Notes under the pieces: generated by a model
What the model saw: only the letters and a program-made list of their open reading frames with translations
Database searches by the model: none
Told to the model about the DNA's origin: nothing
Assembly (NCBI GenBank): GCA_016708465.1
Contig: JADJFT010000012.1
Coordinates: 1-57,132 of the forward strand
DNA: 57,132 bases
Direction of reading: 5' to 3'
Source: Rhodanobacteraceae bacterium
GTDB lineage: Bacteria > Pseudomonadota > Gammaproteobacteria > Xanthomonadales > Ahniellaceae
Shown here: in pieces, positions 17,415-25,825 of the stretch
Layout of the letters: each line of letters starts with the position of its first letter
Numbering within the stretch: the first letter of the stretch is position 1
Made by a program: the position numbers and the translations under genes

Positions 17415-17886
17415 TTAGGTACAGAAATTGGGACGCTCGCATACTTCAATGAGCGCTTCAGCTTGAGCCATGTCCGGCAACTGCGAAGTTAAGTCGGCAG
17501 AGCAGCAGATGGAACCGCCTGCTATCCAAGTCGTCATGTTGCCCACCTTTATCAGGCCTTTCACGCGCTCGTGTTCACTTGTCGAAAACCCATAGACATA
17601 GCTTGGCAACGAAACCCGCCGATCGACAGCACCCGGTAAGGTGATGTTCACTTGCCTCCTCGCCATCGACCAGGGGACAAGTAAGCGAATGGCCTTCCGT
17701 TTTCCCAAGTGTGCCCCTGTTCGCACAATCCTTGTCAGCGACGCTGCACTTTCTTGCGACAACCGAGAGAGCACGCTCACCCACCTGCGTGATGAACTTG
17801 TCCAGCAAGTCACTTGCTTCGAACAAGGCTGCAGCGTTCTTAGTTCCAAAGTCCACGAGCGCCTGTTCAAGTTTCTCGTCAGCCAT
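17415..17886 (-). CDS. Unknown protein downstream of the nuclease, one frameshift
   Basis: Start ATG 17886 with an excellent GGAGGAAGAG ribosome site, 15 bp after the nuclease stop. The first 45 residues (MADEKLEQALVDFGTKNAAA, LLDKFITQVGERALSVV) are helical. After a frame change near 17750 it continues SQESAASLTRIVRTGAHLGK to ERPNFCT at 17415. About 157 aa. No family recognised. The tight spacing suggests it works with the PD-(D/E)XK protein. Confidence 0.55.
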
Positions 17887-17900
17887 CTCTTCCTCCAGAG

Positions 17901-18522
17901 TCAATACGAACTCCCCTGAGCAACAGAGTCCATTTCGTAGGGACGGTCCATCACGATGTGGCCCATCCGCTCGCGTAGGTCTTTGACCAAATCCTTGTAG
18001 CGCGCGACTTTCCATTTCCTTTCCCTCTCGTCGACTTCCCTTCCGTAAGCATCGCGCTCGATCACGCGCTCATCGCGATACGTGAGTAAGACGAAGAGTG
18101 CTTTCTTGTCAGGAAATGCTTCCCGAGCAGTTTTCTCGTAATCCGCGAAGGGATTGTTGGCGGTATGGCGAATCTTGTTCTCGATCACAAGAACATGGTC
18201 CCTTGCTCTCGACCAGAATATCGATTCGATTGCCGCCGGAGGTCGGGTACTCGCGTTGTGGCCGTTGCGTGGGTTCGAAATGTGCGTCAGCAATCCCAGC
18301 TGCTGAAAGGAGCGACGCCAGAACAGTCGTATTGAATCCATGCTCCCGACTAGGGTCGAGAAAGAATGCGAGTACATCGGATGTCGCATTCTCGTAGTAG
18401 CCGCGGCCGCCAATATTGAAGATGGTGGTCTCGCCGTGCCGACGCGGTAGCCCGCTCATTGCAGCAAGCAGGCATTCAAGTCGCTCAATCTTCGCCTGCG
18501 AATTGCCAAGGATCTGCGTCAT
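17901..18522 (-). CDS. PD-(D/E)XK superfamily nuclease-like protein, one frameshift
   Basis: About 207 aa. N-terminal part FNIGGRGYYENATSDVLAFF and LDPSREHGFNTTVLASLL is the opening of the PDDEXK_4-like group. The active-site motif spans the frame change at about 18200: GGNRIDILVES in one frame, then DHVLVIENKIRHTANNPFADY in the other, giving D...ENK. The remainder (DKKALFVLLTYRDERVIERD) fits the last strand and helix. Function in the family: DNA cleavage, often in defence loci. First gene of the minus-strand run that leads to the FtsZ-like and Ubl genes. Confidence 0.7.
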
Positions 18523-18760
18523 TGGTTTGCCCTGTTGTCAATCTGTCCGACTCTAACCGTCAGTATTGTCCCACTCGGACAAAATCCTCACCCCCGCAGC
18601 AATGAAAATTTGTCGTCCGGCTCATCATCACGTCTCCGGCAATAGTCACGGCGGCTGATCGCCGATGAAGCACAAGTGCATTCTCAGGAAGCAATTCGGC
18701 GGTCCGTCGCGGGAGCAGTTGCATGGAACGGTGCAACCGCGATAAAACTCGGTCACCTCG

Positions 18761-19343
18761 ATGCCCGGCAAGACAAGTCCCTTCTGGGGCAGAGCTGGGA
18801 ATTTTCGTTTGAGCCGACCCAATTCCGATTGGGTCAGAGCCGAGAAATTCCTATGCGTGAGATTCACCCCAGAACTATCGTCTTCGTTCGAAGGCGGACG
18901 TGTGGCAAGAAATCGCCGAATTGTTTCCATTCTCGCTGCGCGAGCGACACTGCCCGACCAAGAGATTCGCACTCATTCGATTCGCGCGCTCGCGCAGCTG
19001 GGAGATGAGATCGCCCCCAAACTCGCAGGTGCGTGTGTACCACATTGATGTGCGGCACGAGTCACTCGCGGATGCTCTGCGTTCATTGCTCAGATTCGAC
19101 CTAGACGGTGTAGGAATCGACTTGGTTAATTCGCAACCGACCGTCGCGTTTGCCGGTGATCTGGTGGCTGCGTCTCGTTTGGGAGCGATTGTCGGCGTGG
19201 ATAATGTGCCTCGTGCTCGCGCGATTGCGAGGCGCGCGGGCGTGCCGATCGGCCGAAATGCTGGATCGCGGCCGCGTGCTCTTCTCGTGGACGCAGTCAC
19301 CGCGCGCTTGACGTCGTTGTGGAAAGCAAACATGCGCAATTGA
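18761..19343 (+). CDS. Hypothetical protein (uncertain)
   Basis: Two overlapping plus-strand frames have natural composition: 18761-19048 (RFTPELSSSFEGGRVARNRR, LGDEIAPKLAG) and 18900-19343 (VYHIDVRHESLADALRSLLR, VAFAGDLVAASRLGAIVGVD). They may be one gene of about 190 aa with a frame change near 19020. The IDVRHESLADALRSLL part vaguely resembles a secretin/TonB short N-terminal domain. Weakly supported. Confidence 0.3.
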
Positions 19344-19646
19344 TCTGGTTTGTTCGGCCTGAATGAAACGCCAGAGACCCGACCGCCTCGGCCACGTCAA
19401 CTGACCGGCATCGCCAGCGGACTGACCTCCCTCGGCAGGTCAACTGTCGAGGCCGGCAACAGACCGACCGCAATGATCGGCCAGAAGCAGACGCTGGTTG
19501 TCCGGCGCGGTGCACGCTGCTGGATGCCACGAAGCCGTCGTCTATTTGATGCTCTGACGTACAAAACAGCCAAGCATCAAAAGAATGGTCGGTCAGGATT
19601 TTGGAACAGTAGATCGCGCTGTTCCGTTTTCCGAACGGGGTACGCC

Positions 19647-20755
19647 TCAGGCATTCCGCTGACTTCGCTCGTTGACCCACTGAAAACGATCGGGATCATT
19701 CGTGAGCAAATACGCTTTCATCGCCGCGCGCCGTGTCGGGTCGGCACGTTGGAAAATGCTCCGCAGCTCAGAGTCGATGACCCGCTCACTGGCGCCACGC
19801 TCTTGGGCTTTGGTGTACCAGGCGTGCCCTTCCGCAAAGTTTCCGGATTCCATATGCACTGCGCCAAGCAAGGTGCAGGGATGAAAATTTCGTGGTTGGA
19901 GAAGATGCGCTTGCGCACCGAGGCGAAGCGCCTCGTCCCGCTGGCCGAGATCGCATTACGCCTCCTCCCGGTCGTGCATAGTACGGACTTGATTTTCGGA
20001 TTCCCCAGTTCGAGTGGTAGGCAGTCCAAAAGTTCGAGTGCTTCCTGGGGCCGATGACACTGCCGGAAATGGCTGCTGGCGCCGGCCGCCTTCCACGGAT
20101 CACGGGTGCGATGAAATTCGCCAGCCAGGAAAGTGGCCTCGCGCAGGTGATGAGCTTCCCGAAGTTCTCTCGAAGCAATCCCGGGCTACTGTGCTGAGCC
20201 AGACAATATCCTCCTCAGTGAGGCGGTGTTCGCATCGACCTGTTCGAGGATGAACATTAGACGCGTGAGCAAGATCTTGTCGACTCCCGAGACACCGTAT
20301 TTCGCACGCAACGCGCGGGCCTTCATTTCGGCCAGGTAGCTTGGGTCACTCATCCGTGCGATTCGCGCTGCCTCCGCGGCAGCGAGTTCTGATTTGCGTC
20401 TGGCAATCCATTCATCTTCCATGGCCCGGCGCCGCGCTGGAGCCAGTCGTTCTTCCGCGATCGCCTGTTGCTTGAGCGCTGCAGCGGCATCCCTGGACTC
20501 CTGAGCCGCCCCAGCCATCGCGACAAACGAGTCATAGGAAATCTCGGCGACGGCCAACTGGTACAGCAGGCCGAAAGACTGTTGCTGAAGATAGTTCAGG
20601 GCCAGGCGCGCTGAGTGGACGTCCGGATACATCTTGTCGAGAATGTCACCCAGTCGGGTGCCGGAACGATCGCCGCAGGCACGTCGCTCATGCAGAAGTG
20701 CCGTGCGATTTCGCCAGAACGCGAACTCATCGCAACGACCCCTTCGCCGACTCAC
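19647..20755 (-). CDS. Helical/TPR-like protein, several frameshifts
   Basis: The first 170 residues (20755-20210) are one frame: YLQQQSFGLLYQLAVAEISY, a charged helix rich in Glu/Arg/Ala, then DPSYLAEMKARALRAKYGVS. Frame changes near 20215, 20130 and 19975 join TEEDIVWLSTVARDCFE, EALELLDCLPLELGNPKIKS, and CDLGQRDEALRLGAQAHLLQ to LLGAVHMESGNFAEGHAWYT, which has TPR spacing. The true start may be inside the first 40 residues. No enzyme motif seen; likely a scaffold or regulator. I have no family name for it. Confidence 0.55.
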
Positions 20756-21159
20756 GCAGCGGCCGGAGGGGCAAATGACATCGACTGGTTGCGTCCCTCA
20801 TCTCGGATTGCATGTTTCCGGCCACACTGCAGGCCGCCATTCTCTTGCTCGACAGTTGACCTGGCAACTGCGGATTCTGGCTGGATTTTGATCACGGGTT
20901 CCGGCCGGCTATGTCCAAAACACCGGCGCTGATCGCTTACCCGCTTGCGCGCGCTCCAATGTCCGTTCCGGCCAGGAGCAGACGTTCGCTCACATTCTTC
21001 GGTGCGGGAATCGCAGGTCGGCGCATGAGAACACCCGGCGCCGGAGGAGATGCCACGGATTCATCTCTTGACGCTCGCGAAGGCGAGGGGGCGACTTGCG
21101 CACCTTCCTGGACGCGCACAGGTTGCTCAGCGAAGACCGGACGCCAAGGCGAGAGCAAG
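20756..21159. other. No gene recognised
   Basis: About 400 bp between the TPR-like gene and the second cassette. The open frames are shadows without plausible starts or composition. It marks the left border of the duplicated cassette. Confidence 0.4.
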
Positions 21160-21453
21160 TCACGGTCGCCGCGCACGCACTGCTCGCGCGCGCTTGGCTG
21201 GTTTGTTCGCTGCCTCAACTCGCTGTTCGAAGTCTCGGACCAGGTTCGGCAGCGTTGCGCCTGCTACTTCGCACCAATCGCGAAGTTGCACGAGATCCAA
21301 CCGACGCTGACCGCGCTCGACATCGCTAGCGAATGACTGGCCGCGTCCCAGTTGTTCCGACAGTTGCGCTTGGGTCAGGCCTGCCGCGACTCGCGTATCC
21401 CGCAGCAGTTCAATCAGCAATTGGGTCTCGGGTCGATGAAGCGTCTTGGACAT
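21160..21453 (-). CDS. XRE-family regulator of cassette 2
   Basis: 97 aa, start ATG 21453 (in-frame upstream codons to 21678 run through the promoter and are not used). The first 85 residues differ from the cassette 1 regulator at only about a dozen positions (HTH: LTQAQLSEQLGRGQSFASDV); the C-terminal ten residues differ. It is divergent from the secreted-protein gene, with the same palindrome between them. Confidence 0.85.
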   Translation of the reverse strand: MSKTLHRPETQLLIELLRDTRVAAGLTQAQLSEQLGRGQSFASDVERGQRRLDLVQLRDWCEVAGATLPNLVRDFEQRVEAANKPAKRARAVRARRP

Positions 21454-21483
21454 GGTCGCCGGTCTCGAAGGGCGGCCACAACC

Positions 21484-21506
21484 TAGATATGATTTTGGGA
21501 TATCTA
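21484..21506. promoter_or_regulatory. Operator palindrome of cassette 2
   Basis: TAGATAT-N9-ATATCTA, identical with the site at 6832-6854 including the spacer and the following A-run. Upstream DNA beyond it is less conserved, so the palindrome itself is under selection. Confidence 0.65.
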
Positions 21507-21689
21507 AAAAACAGATATTCTGTGCGGATGGGGCGCCGGAAGTCGAACCGAGGATTGGCCGGCGGCTCGGCGAATCGCCTTGAACTTTCCAGTCCAACTT
21601 TGCCGGCGGCGCGGGCGAGTCAGATTGACCGGCGTCGCGGAGATCTTGCCGAAGGCCAGAACTTCTGAGCGCGGGCAACGGACAACTAC

Positions 21690-23042
21690 ATGAGGATGGG
21701 AATGAAAAAATTATTGCTTGGCTTGCTGCTCGGGGTTTCGGCGGTGTCCGCTCAAGATCTTGCGATCGATCCGCCTTTGACCAAGGACGAGAAACGCGCG
21801 CTCAAAGAGATGCGTGAGCAATGGGAAGACGCCCACATGCCTGCGATGACGACCGAGCAGGAGGTCGCCATGATCAAGAACATGCGCGACACGCAGGCTC
21901 GCATGATGGGTCAGGCGATGGGAATGCGTCGCGCGATCGAGTCAGGCGCACTGCAAGGACAGATCGCGAACGCCCAGCCGCGAGAACCGGAGTCAGCGCC
22001 GCTGCAGGCATCGGCCGAGCCTTCGGTCGCAAGGGATGATCTGGCGTCGGCCTACGCGCAAAGATCGGCGTCGACGCGCTTCACGCGCTTTGAGCGCAAA
22101 GGCGACGGATTCATCGCGAACGGGCAGGTCTTCATCGACATCGACGGCAAGGTGAAGCAGTTCGGCGCCGACCCGACGACTGGGCGCGTGACCTACTTCG
22201 TAGACGTTGGCAACAGTGACTTGCTGGTCAAGCATCACAACATCAATAGCGACTTGGAGCCGATCACCATCGGCCGGATTGCCCTGCGCGGCGATCGAGC
22301 CGACTTCCGTGCAGTCAGTGGTGAGACGGCAGGCGGCGAGTCGGTAGTGCCCGTGAGCGATGGGCTGATCGTCACGCGCAAGGAGAGTATCGCCCGCTAT
22401 TCGATCGGCAAGGGCGCGAAAGCCTTCGCGATCCCAGATGGGTTCACCGTGGCACCGCTCCAGAACGGGGACGTTTCCGGCACTGGCTACGTATTGATCG
22501 AGCGGCTTCCTCAAGGCGAACCCTCGTTCAAGGAGATCGGCAAGACGGTCGGCCACCTCTTCGGCAAGCGAGACGACACGCAGGACTACGCCTTGCTCCA
22601 CATCGAAACCGGCAAGACGGTCGCGCTGTTCCTGTCGGGTGACGGCAAGTCCGTGGGTCAGGGTACCGGCTGTGTCCGCCAGAACGACTTCGTCAACAAG
22701 TGCAGTGGCTGGCGGTCGTGGGAGTCGATCTGGGACACCGATGGTCGGCCCAACTATTCCCACTACTTCTGGTCGTTGACCTGGGTCCAGACGAAGTTCG
22801 GCGCGCTCGCGATCGCCAAGGAAAACAACACGCGTGAGGTCAATGTGATCGCGCTCGACTCGGGCGAACGATTCAACGCCTTCAAGCGCAAGCTCGGAAT
22901 CCTCTGGTTCGCAGCGGAGCCCAAGGAAGATGGTGGCCTCAGTCTGGAGGCCCAACTCGCATTCAAGCGGCACCAGATTGGAGACGTTGGCCAGGTACTC
23001 GACGGATCGCTGGCCGAAGCAGCTGAGGCCAAGAATGACTGA
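21690..23042 (+). CDS. Secreted protein of cassette 2 (intact paralogue)
   Basis: 450 aa from ATG 21690; ATG 21702 is the more natural start, because it opens MKKLLLGLLLGVSAVSAQ, a clean signal peptide. It contains MTTEQEVAMIKNMRDTQARM, a Gln/Pro linker, then a folded domain with ARYSIGKGAKAFAIPDGF and CVRQNDFVNKCSGWRSWES. Two Cys in CVRQNDFVNKC probably form a disulfide. It is intact and serves to correct the frameshifted copy at 6938. The lipoprotein gene follows after 48 bp. Function unknown. Confidence 0.85.
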   Translation: MRMGMKKLLLGLLLGVSAVSAQDLAIDPPLTKDEKRALKEMREQWEDAHMPAMTTEQEVAMIKNMRDTQARMMGQAMGMRRAIESGALQGQIANAQPREPESAPLQASAEPSVARDDLASAYAQRSASTRFTRFERKGDGFIANGQVFIDIDGKVKQFGADPTTGRVTYFVDVGNSDLLVKHHNINSDLEPITIGRIALRGDRADFRAVSGETAGGESVVPVSDGLIVTRKESIARYSIGKGAKAFAIPDGFTVAPLQNGDVSGTGYVLIERLPQGEPSFKEIGKTVGHLFGKRDDTQDYALLHIETGKTVALFLSGDGKSVGQGTGCVRQNDFVNKCSGWRSWESIWDTDGRPNYSHYFWSLTWVQTKFGALAIAKENNTREVNVIALDSGERFNAFKRKLGILWFAAEPKEDGGLSLEAQLAFKRHQIGDVGQVLDGSLAEAAEAKND

Positions 23043-23090
23043 GTCGCAGGGCCTTCCAGGTCAAACGAATTAACACCTCCAGGAATCTCT

Positions 23091-23435
23091 ATGCCTCGAT
23101 TCACCAAGGTCGCCATCTCGCTCGCTGGACTGTCAATTCTTGCAGGCTGCACCCAGCCGCAGTCCGCTGCTATAGGCGACGCGCCTGTCGGCCTCAATCA
23201 AGGCGAGTATTGCGAGACGAATGAGTTGGCGGCGCCCGCGCACTGCAAGCCGGGGCAGCGCGTCGTATTCCTGCCCAGTCGCTTCGGAAATGAGCAACTG
23301 CCGGTGCTGTTCGCCGCCGCAAATTGCGATCTGCGATACAGCGTGGTTCTGACCAATGGCGGCGTGACGTGCATCTATCACAAGGTAACCGCCGCGCTAC
23401 AGGCGCCGCAGGCTCCTGCGGGCAAGGAAGGCTAA
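23091..23435 (+). CDS. Small lipoprotein of cassette 2
   Basis: 114 aa, lipobox LSILAGC (Cys at about residue 20). The middle part (GEYCETNELAAPAHCKPGQR, VVFLPSRFGNEQLPVLFAAA) is nearly identical to the cassette 1 lipoprotein, while the N- and C-termini differ. The four conserved Cys are kept. Presumably works with the secreted protein encoded just upstream. Confidence 0.85.
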   Translation: MPRFTKVAISLAGLSILAGCTQPQSAAIGDAPVGLNQGEYCETNELAAPAHCKPGQRVVFLPSRFGNEQLPVLFAAANCDLRYSVVLTNGGVTCIYHKVTAALQAPQAPAGKEG

Positions 23436-23649
23436 AGGAGAAAGAGGGCGCTAGCCGTTCGATAGCGGCCACACGAACAGTCGGGGGAAAGTTCGCAGGC
23501 AGTTCCGCACCCGGCGCGCATTCTACGCATCGAGCCTGAACGGTTCCGGCACGGAACTAAATCCATGGAGCCTGATGGGAGCCACTTGGCGTCCAGCGGT
23601 GATAGTGACAATGGTGATCCCCGCTGGATGCCGGCAAGCAATTGCAAAA

Positions 23650-23694
23650 GCCCTGAGAAATTTCGCAGGTGATACATGGAACATTTCTCAGGGC
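23650..23694. promoter_or_regulatory. 12-bp perfect inverted repeat before the secreted-protein block
   Basis: GCCCTGAGAAAT (23650-23661) and its complement ATTTCTCAGGGC (23683-23694) with a 21-bp loop, in the 330-bp non-coding gap between the lipoprotein gene and the gene at 23767. It has no T-run, so it is a better candidate for an operator or RNA hairpin than for a terminator. Confidence 0.5.
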
Positions 23695-23766
23695 GCCATC
23701 AGAAAAGCCGGATACCCGGTGGGCTGAGTCCTTGCTACTGTCGAACAAGAATTGATGGAGGCTGAA

Positions 23767-24808
23767 ATGATTTCCCGAACTCAATTTCTGCGCGTTGCTG
23801 GCGGACTGGCCGCGTTCGTTTTCGCGATCAGCGTCGTACAGGCTGCGGAGTCCTGCGGAAGCACGCGTCACTCTGCTCAAGTCTGGCTTTGAAACGGGCG
23901 AACAATCGAACTATGCCGCAATTCCTCCAGACAACACGCCGCTCACCCTGGCAATCGACTACCCGCCTGATGGGCTGATCACGGCATCACCCAACGTCCA
24001 GGTATTTGGAAGTTTAGCGGGGCCCGCCAACATGGGGGTTACAGTGAATGGCCGCCTCGCCATCAACAACGCGTCGAAATTCACCAGCCAATTGATCACC
24101 TTGGTGTCTGGCGCAAACACCGTGACAGTCATCGCCACGACCCAGGACGGTGCGACGCAGACGTTGACGCGCACTGTCAATTACAACCCCGCTGCCCAAG
24201 AACCAGTTCGCCTCGTCGGCGTGACCGCAGGAGACTTTGCGCCGCAGCGCATCCCGTTCTCATTACGCACAGCCGTGCCGCCGGGTCAGACGCTCATCTC
24301 ACGGACGCAGCTCGACCTCGACGGGAACGGCAGTTTCGAGATCGACACGGTCAGCCCGCCCGCCAGCATCGCGAGCGACTATGCAGTTCCCGGCGTCTAT
24401 CTCGCCCGTGCGCGAGTCACCTTCGACGACGGCAACATGATGACCGCACCCGTCGAATCGGAATCGACGTTCCAAATTCAGATGCACCAGCTCGCTTACA
24501 CACGCGAAGTGCTCTGCACCGTGTACTACGGCATGAAGCATCGGCTGCAGGCGAACAACATCCCGAGCGCACTGAACACCATCGTCAGTACCAAGCGCAC
24601 CCAGTATCAAGCCATGTGGGCTTCGGCGGGAGGCAATCTCCCTACGATCGCCGCCGGACTCGGCGACATCGTTCAGGGCAGGATTGCGGACGTCAGCGCA
24701 GAACTCGTCGCTGCCGTTCCGGACGTTTCCAATCCTGGAGACTACCTCGGGTACCCAGTTCTTCTGGCGCGAGACACTACCGGCGTCTGGCGCATCGCTG
24801 GCATGTAA
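23767..24808 (+). CDS. Secreted beta-sandwich protein, paralogue of 29774-30737, one frameshift
   Basis: Start ATG 23767 with signal peptide FLRVAGGLAAFVFAISVVQA. A frame change near 23858 leads to LLKSGFETGEQSNYAAIPPD and then an open frame to 24808. The middle part has Ig/PKD-like strands (DGLITASPNVQVFGSLAGPA, QLDLDGNGSFEIDTVSPPAS, YAVPGVYLARARVTFDDGN). The C-terminal 100 residues are helical and end GVWRIAGM. The paralogue at the other end of this block has the same plan and ends GVWRITAM. Exported; function unknown. Confidence 0.7.
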
Positions 24809-24822
24809 GGGAGAAGCGACCC

Positions 24823-25824
24823 ATGCGCATCTGGATGTGGCTGATGATCCTCCTGCTGCCAAGCCTTGGCGCTTCACGGTTGTGACTTGCGCGTCGGCGG
24901 CAAGTGCCGAGACACGCAGCGCGCAGTGACCCTCCGCTCACGGCGAAATGGCAACTCTTCGATGCCGATACCGAGAAACCGATCGAAGGTGCATGGGTCA
25001 ATTTCCTCTGGTACGGCAAAGCGGATTCACGCGGCAACATGCCGTGCGTCCGTGGCGTACTCGGTCGCACCAATGCCGACGGCATCTTCGAGGACACGGC
25101 GCGCGATGGCAGTTGGCGTCTGGCAGGGCAACCTCCGATGCTGTTCAAGCGCGACTACGAACGCCTGATTTTCCGCCAAGACGATGCGGATCAGAATCAC
25201 GTGACCGCCTATGTCACGGTCTTGCATCATGAGAAGGCAGCCTATCCGGCCTGGTTCAAGCGATTGGAAGACCTCGGCTACATCACAGTTGGCGCCGAGA
25301 TTCCCAATGGGACGTTGCAGTACGAGAAAGTCTATTCCACGCGACTCATCAAGTCGGTGATGAACCAAGGGCCACTGAAGGACGGCGGGCGCAAGGAACT
25401 GTGGGTGACTCGGCGATCCCTCCCCATCAACAACTCGGCGCCAGGCATCGGCGCTACATGCAAGAGTCCCGGCGCCGAGAATGTCGGGTTCGACAACCAA
25501 GTTGACGAGCAACTTGATCACGACCGTGCGATGCACGCATACAGCTATCTATGTGACCCGCAGTGGGACTCCATCCCTGCCGATTACACGCGAACCTCGT
25601 CGCAAATGTTCGTCTTCCAGTCGCTGTGGCTCTTGAACGACGCCGAACATGCTCACCTGCGCGCCCAGGAAGTGATTCCCGACTACTTCGCGCCACGTGA
25701 ACATCGACTCGCTCCACCCAAGTTGCCCAATAGCGAAGATCGCGCGCTCCGCCCAGACGAGCGCACCAAGTTCTGCGATTGGCTAGCGCCGTTCACCCAA
25801 CGTCCGAATCACAAGGAGTCGTGA
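24823..25824 (+). CDS. Lipoprotein with carbohydrate-binding-like start, two frameshifts
   Basis: ATG 24823, 15 bp after the previous gene, opens MRIWMWLMILLLPS. A frame change gives the lipobox LALHGC, and another near 24925 joins TAKWQLFDADTEKPIEGAWV, a typical opening of a carboxypeptidase-regulatory-like strand domain (TEKPIEGAWVNF...TNADGIFED). The rest to 25824 is helical, with Cys in CKSPG, YLCDPQ and FCDWLAPF. Membrane-anchored; role unknown. Part of the five-gene secreted block. Confidence 0.6.
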
Positions 25825-25825
25825 C

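Noticed and set aside
21993..22973. Minus-strand frame of 326 codons opposite the secreted protein
   Set aside because: Shadow of the intact, paralogue-supported plus-strand gene.
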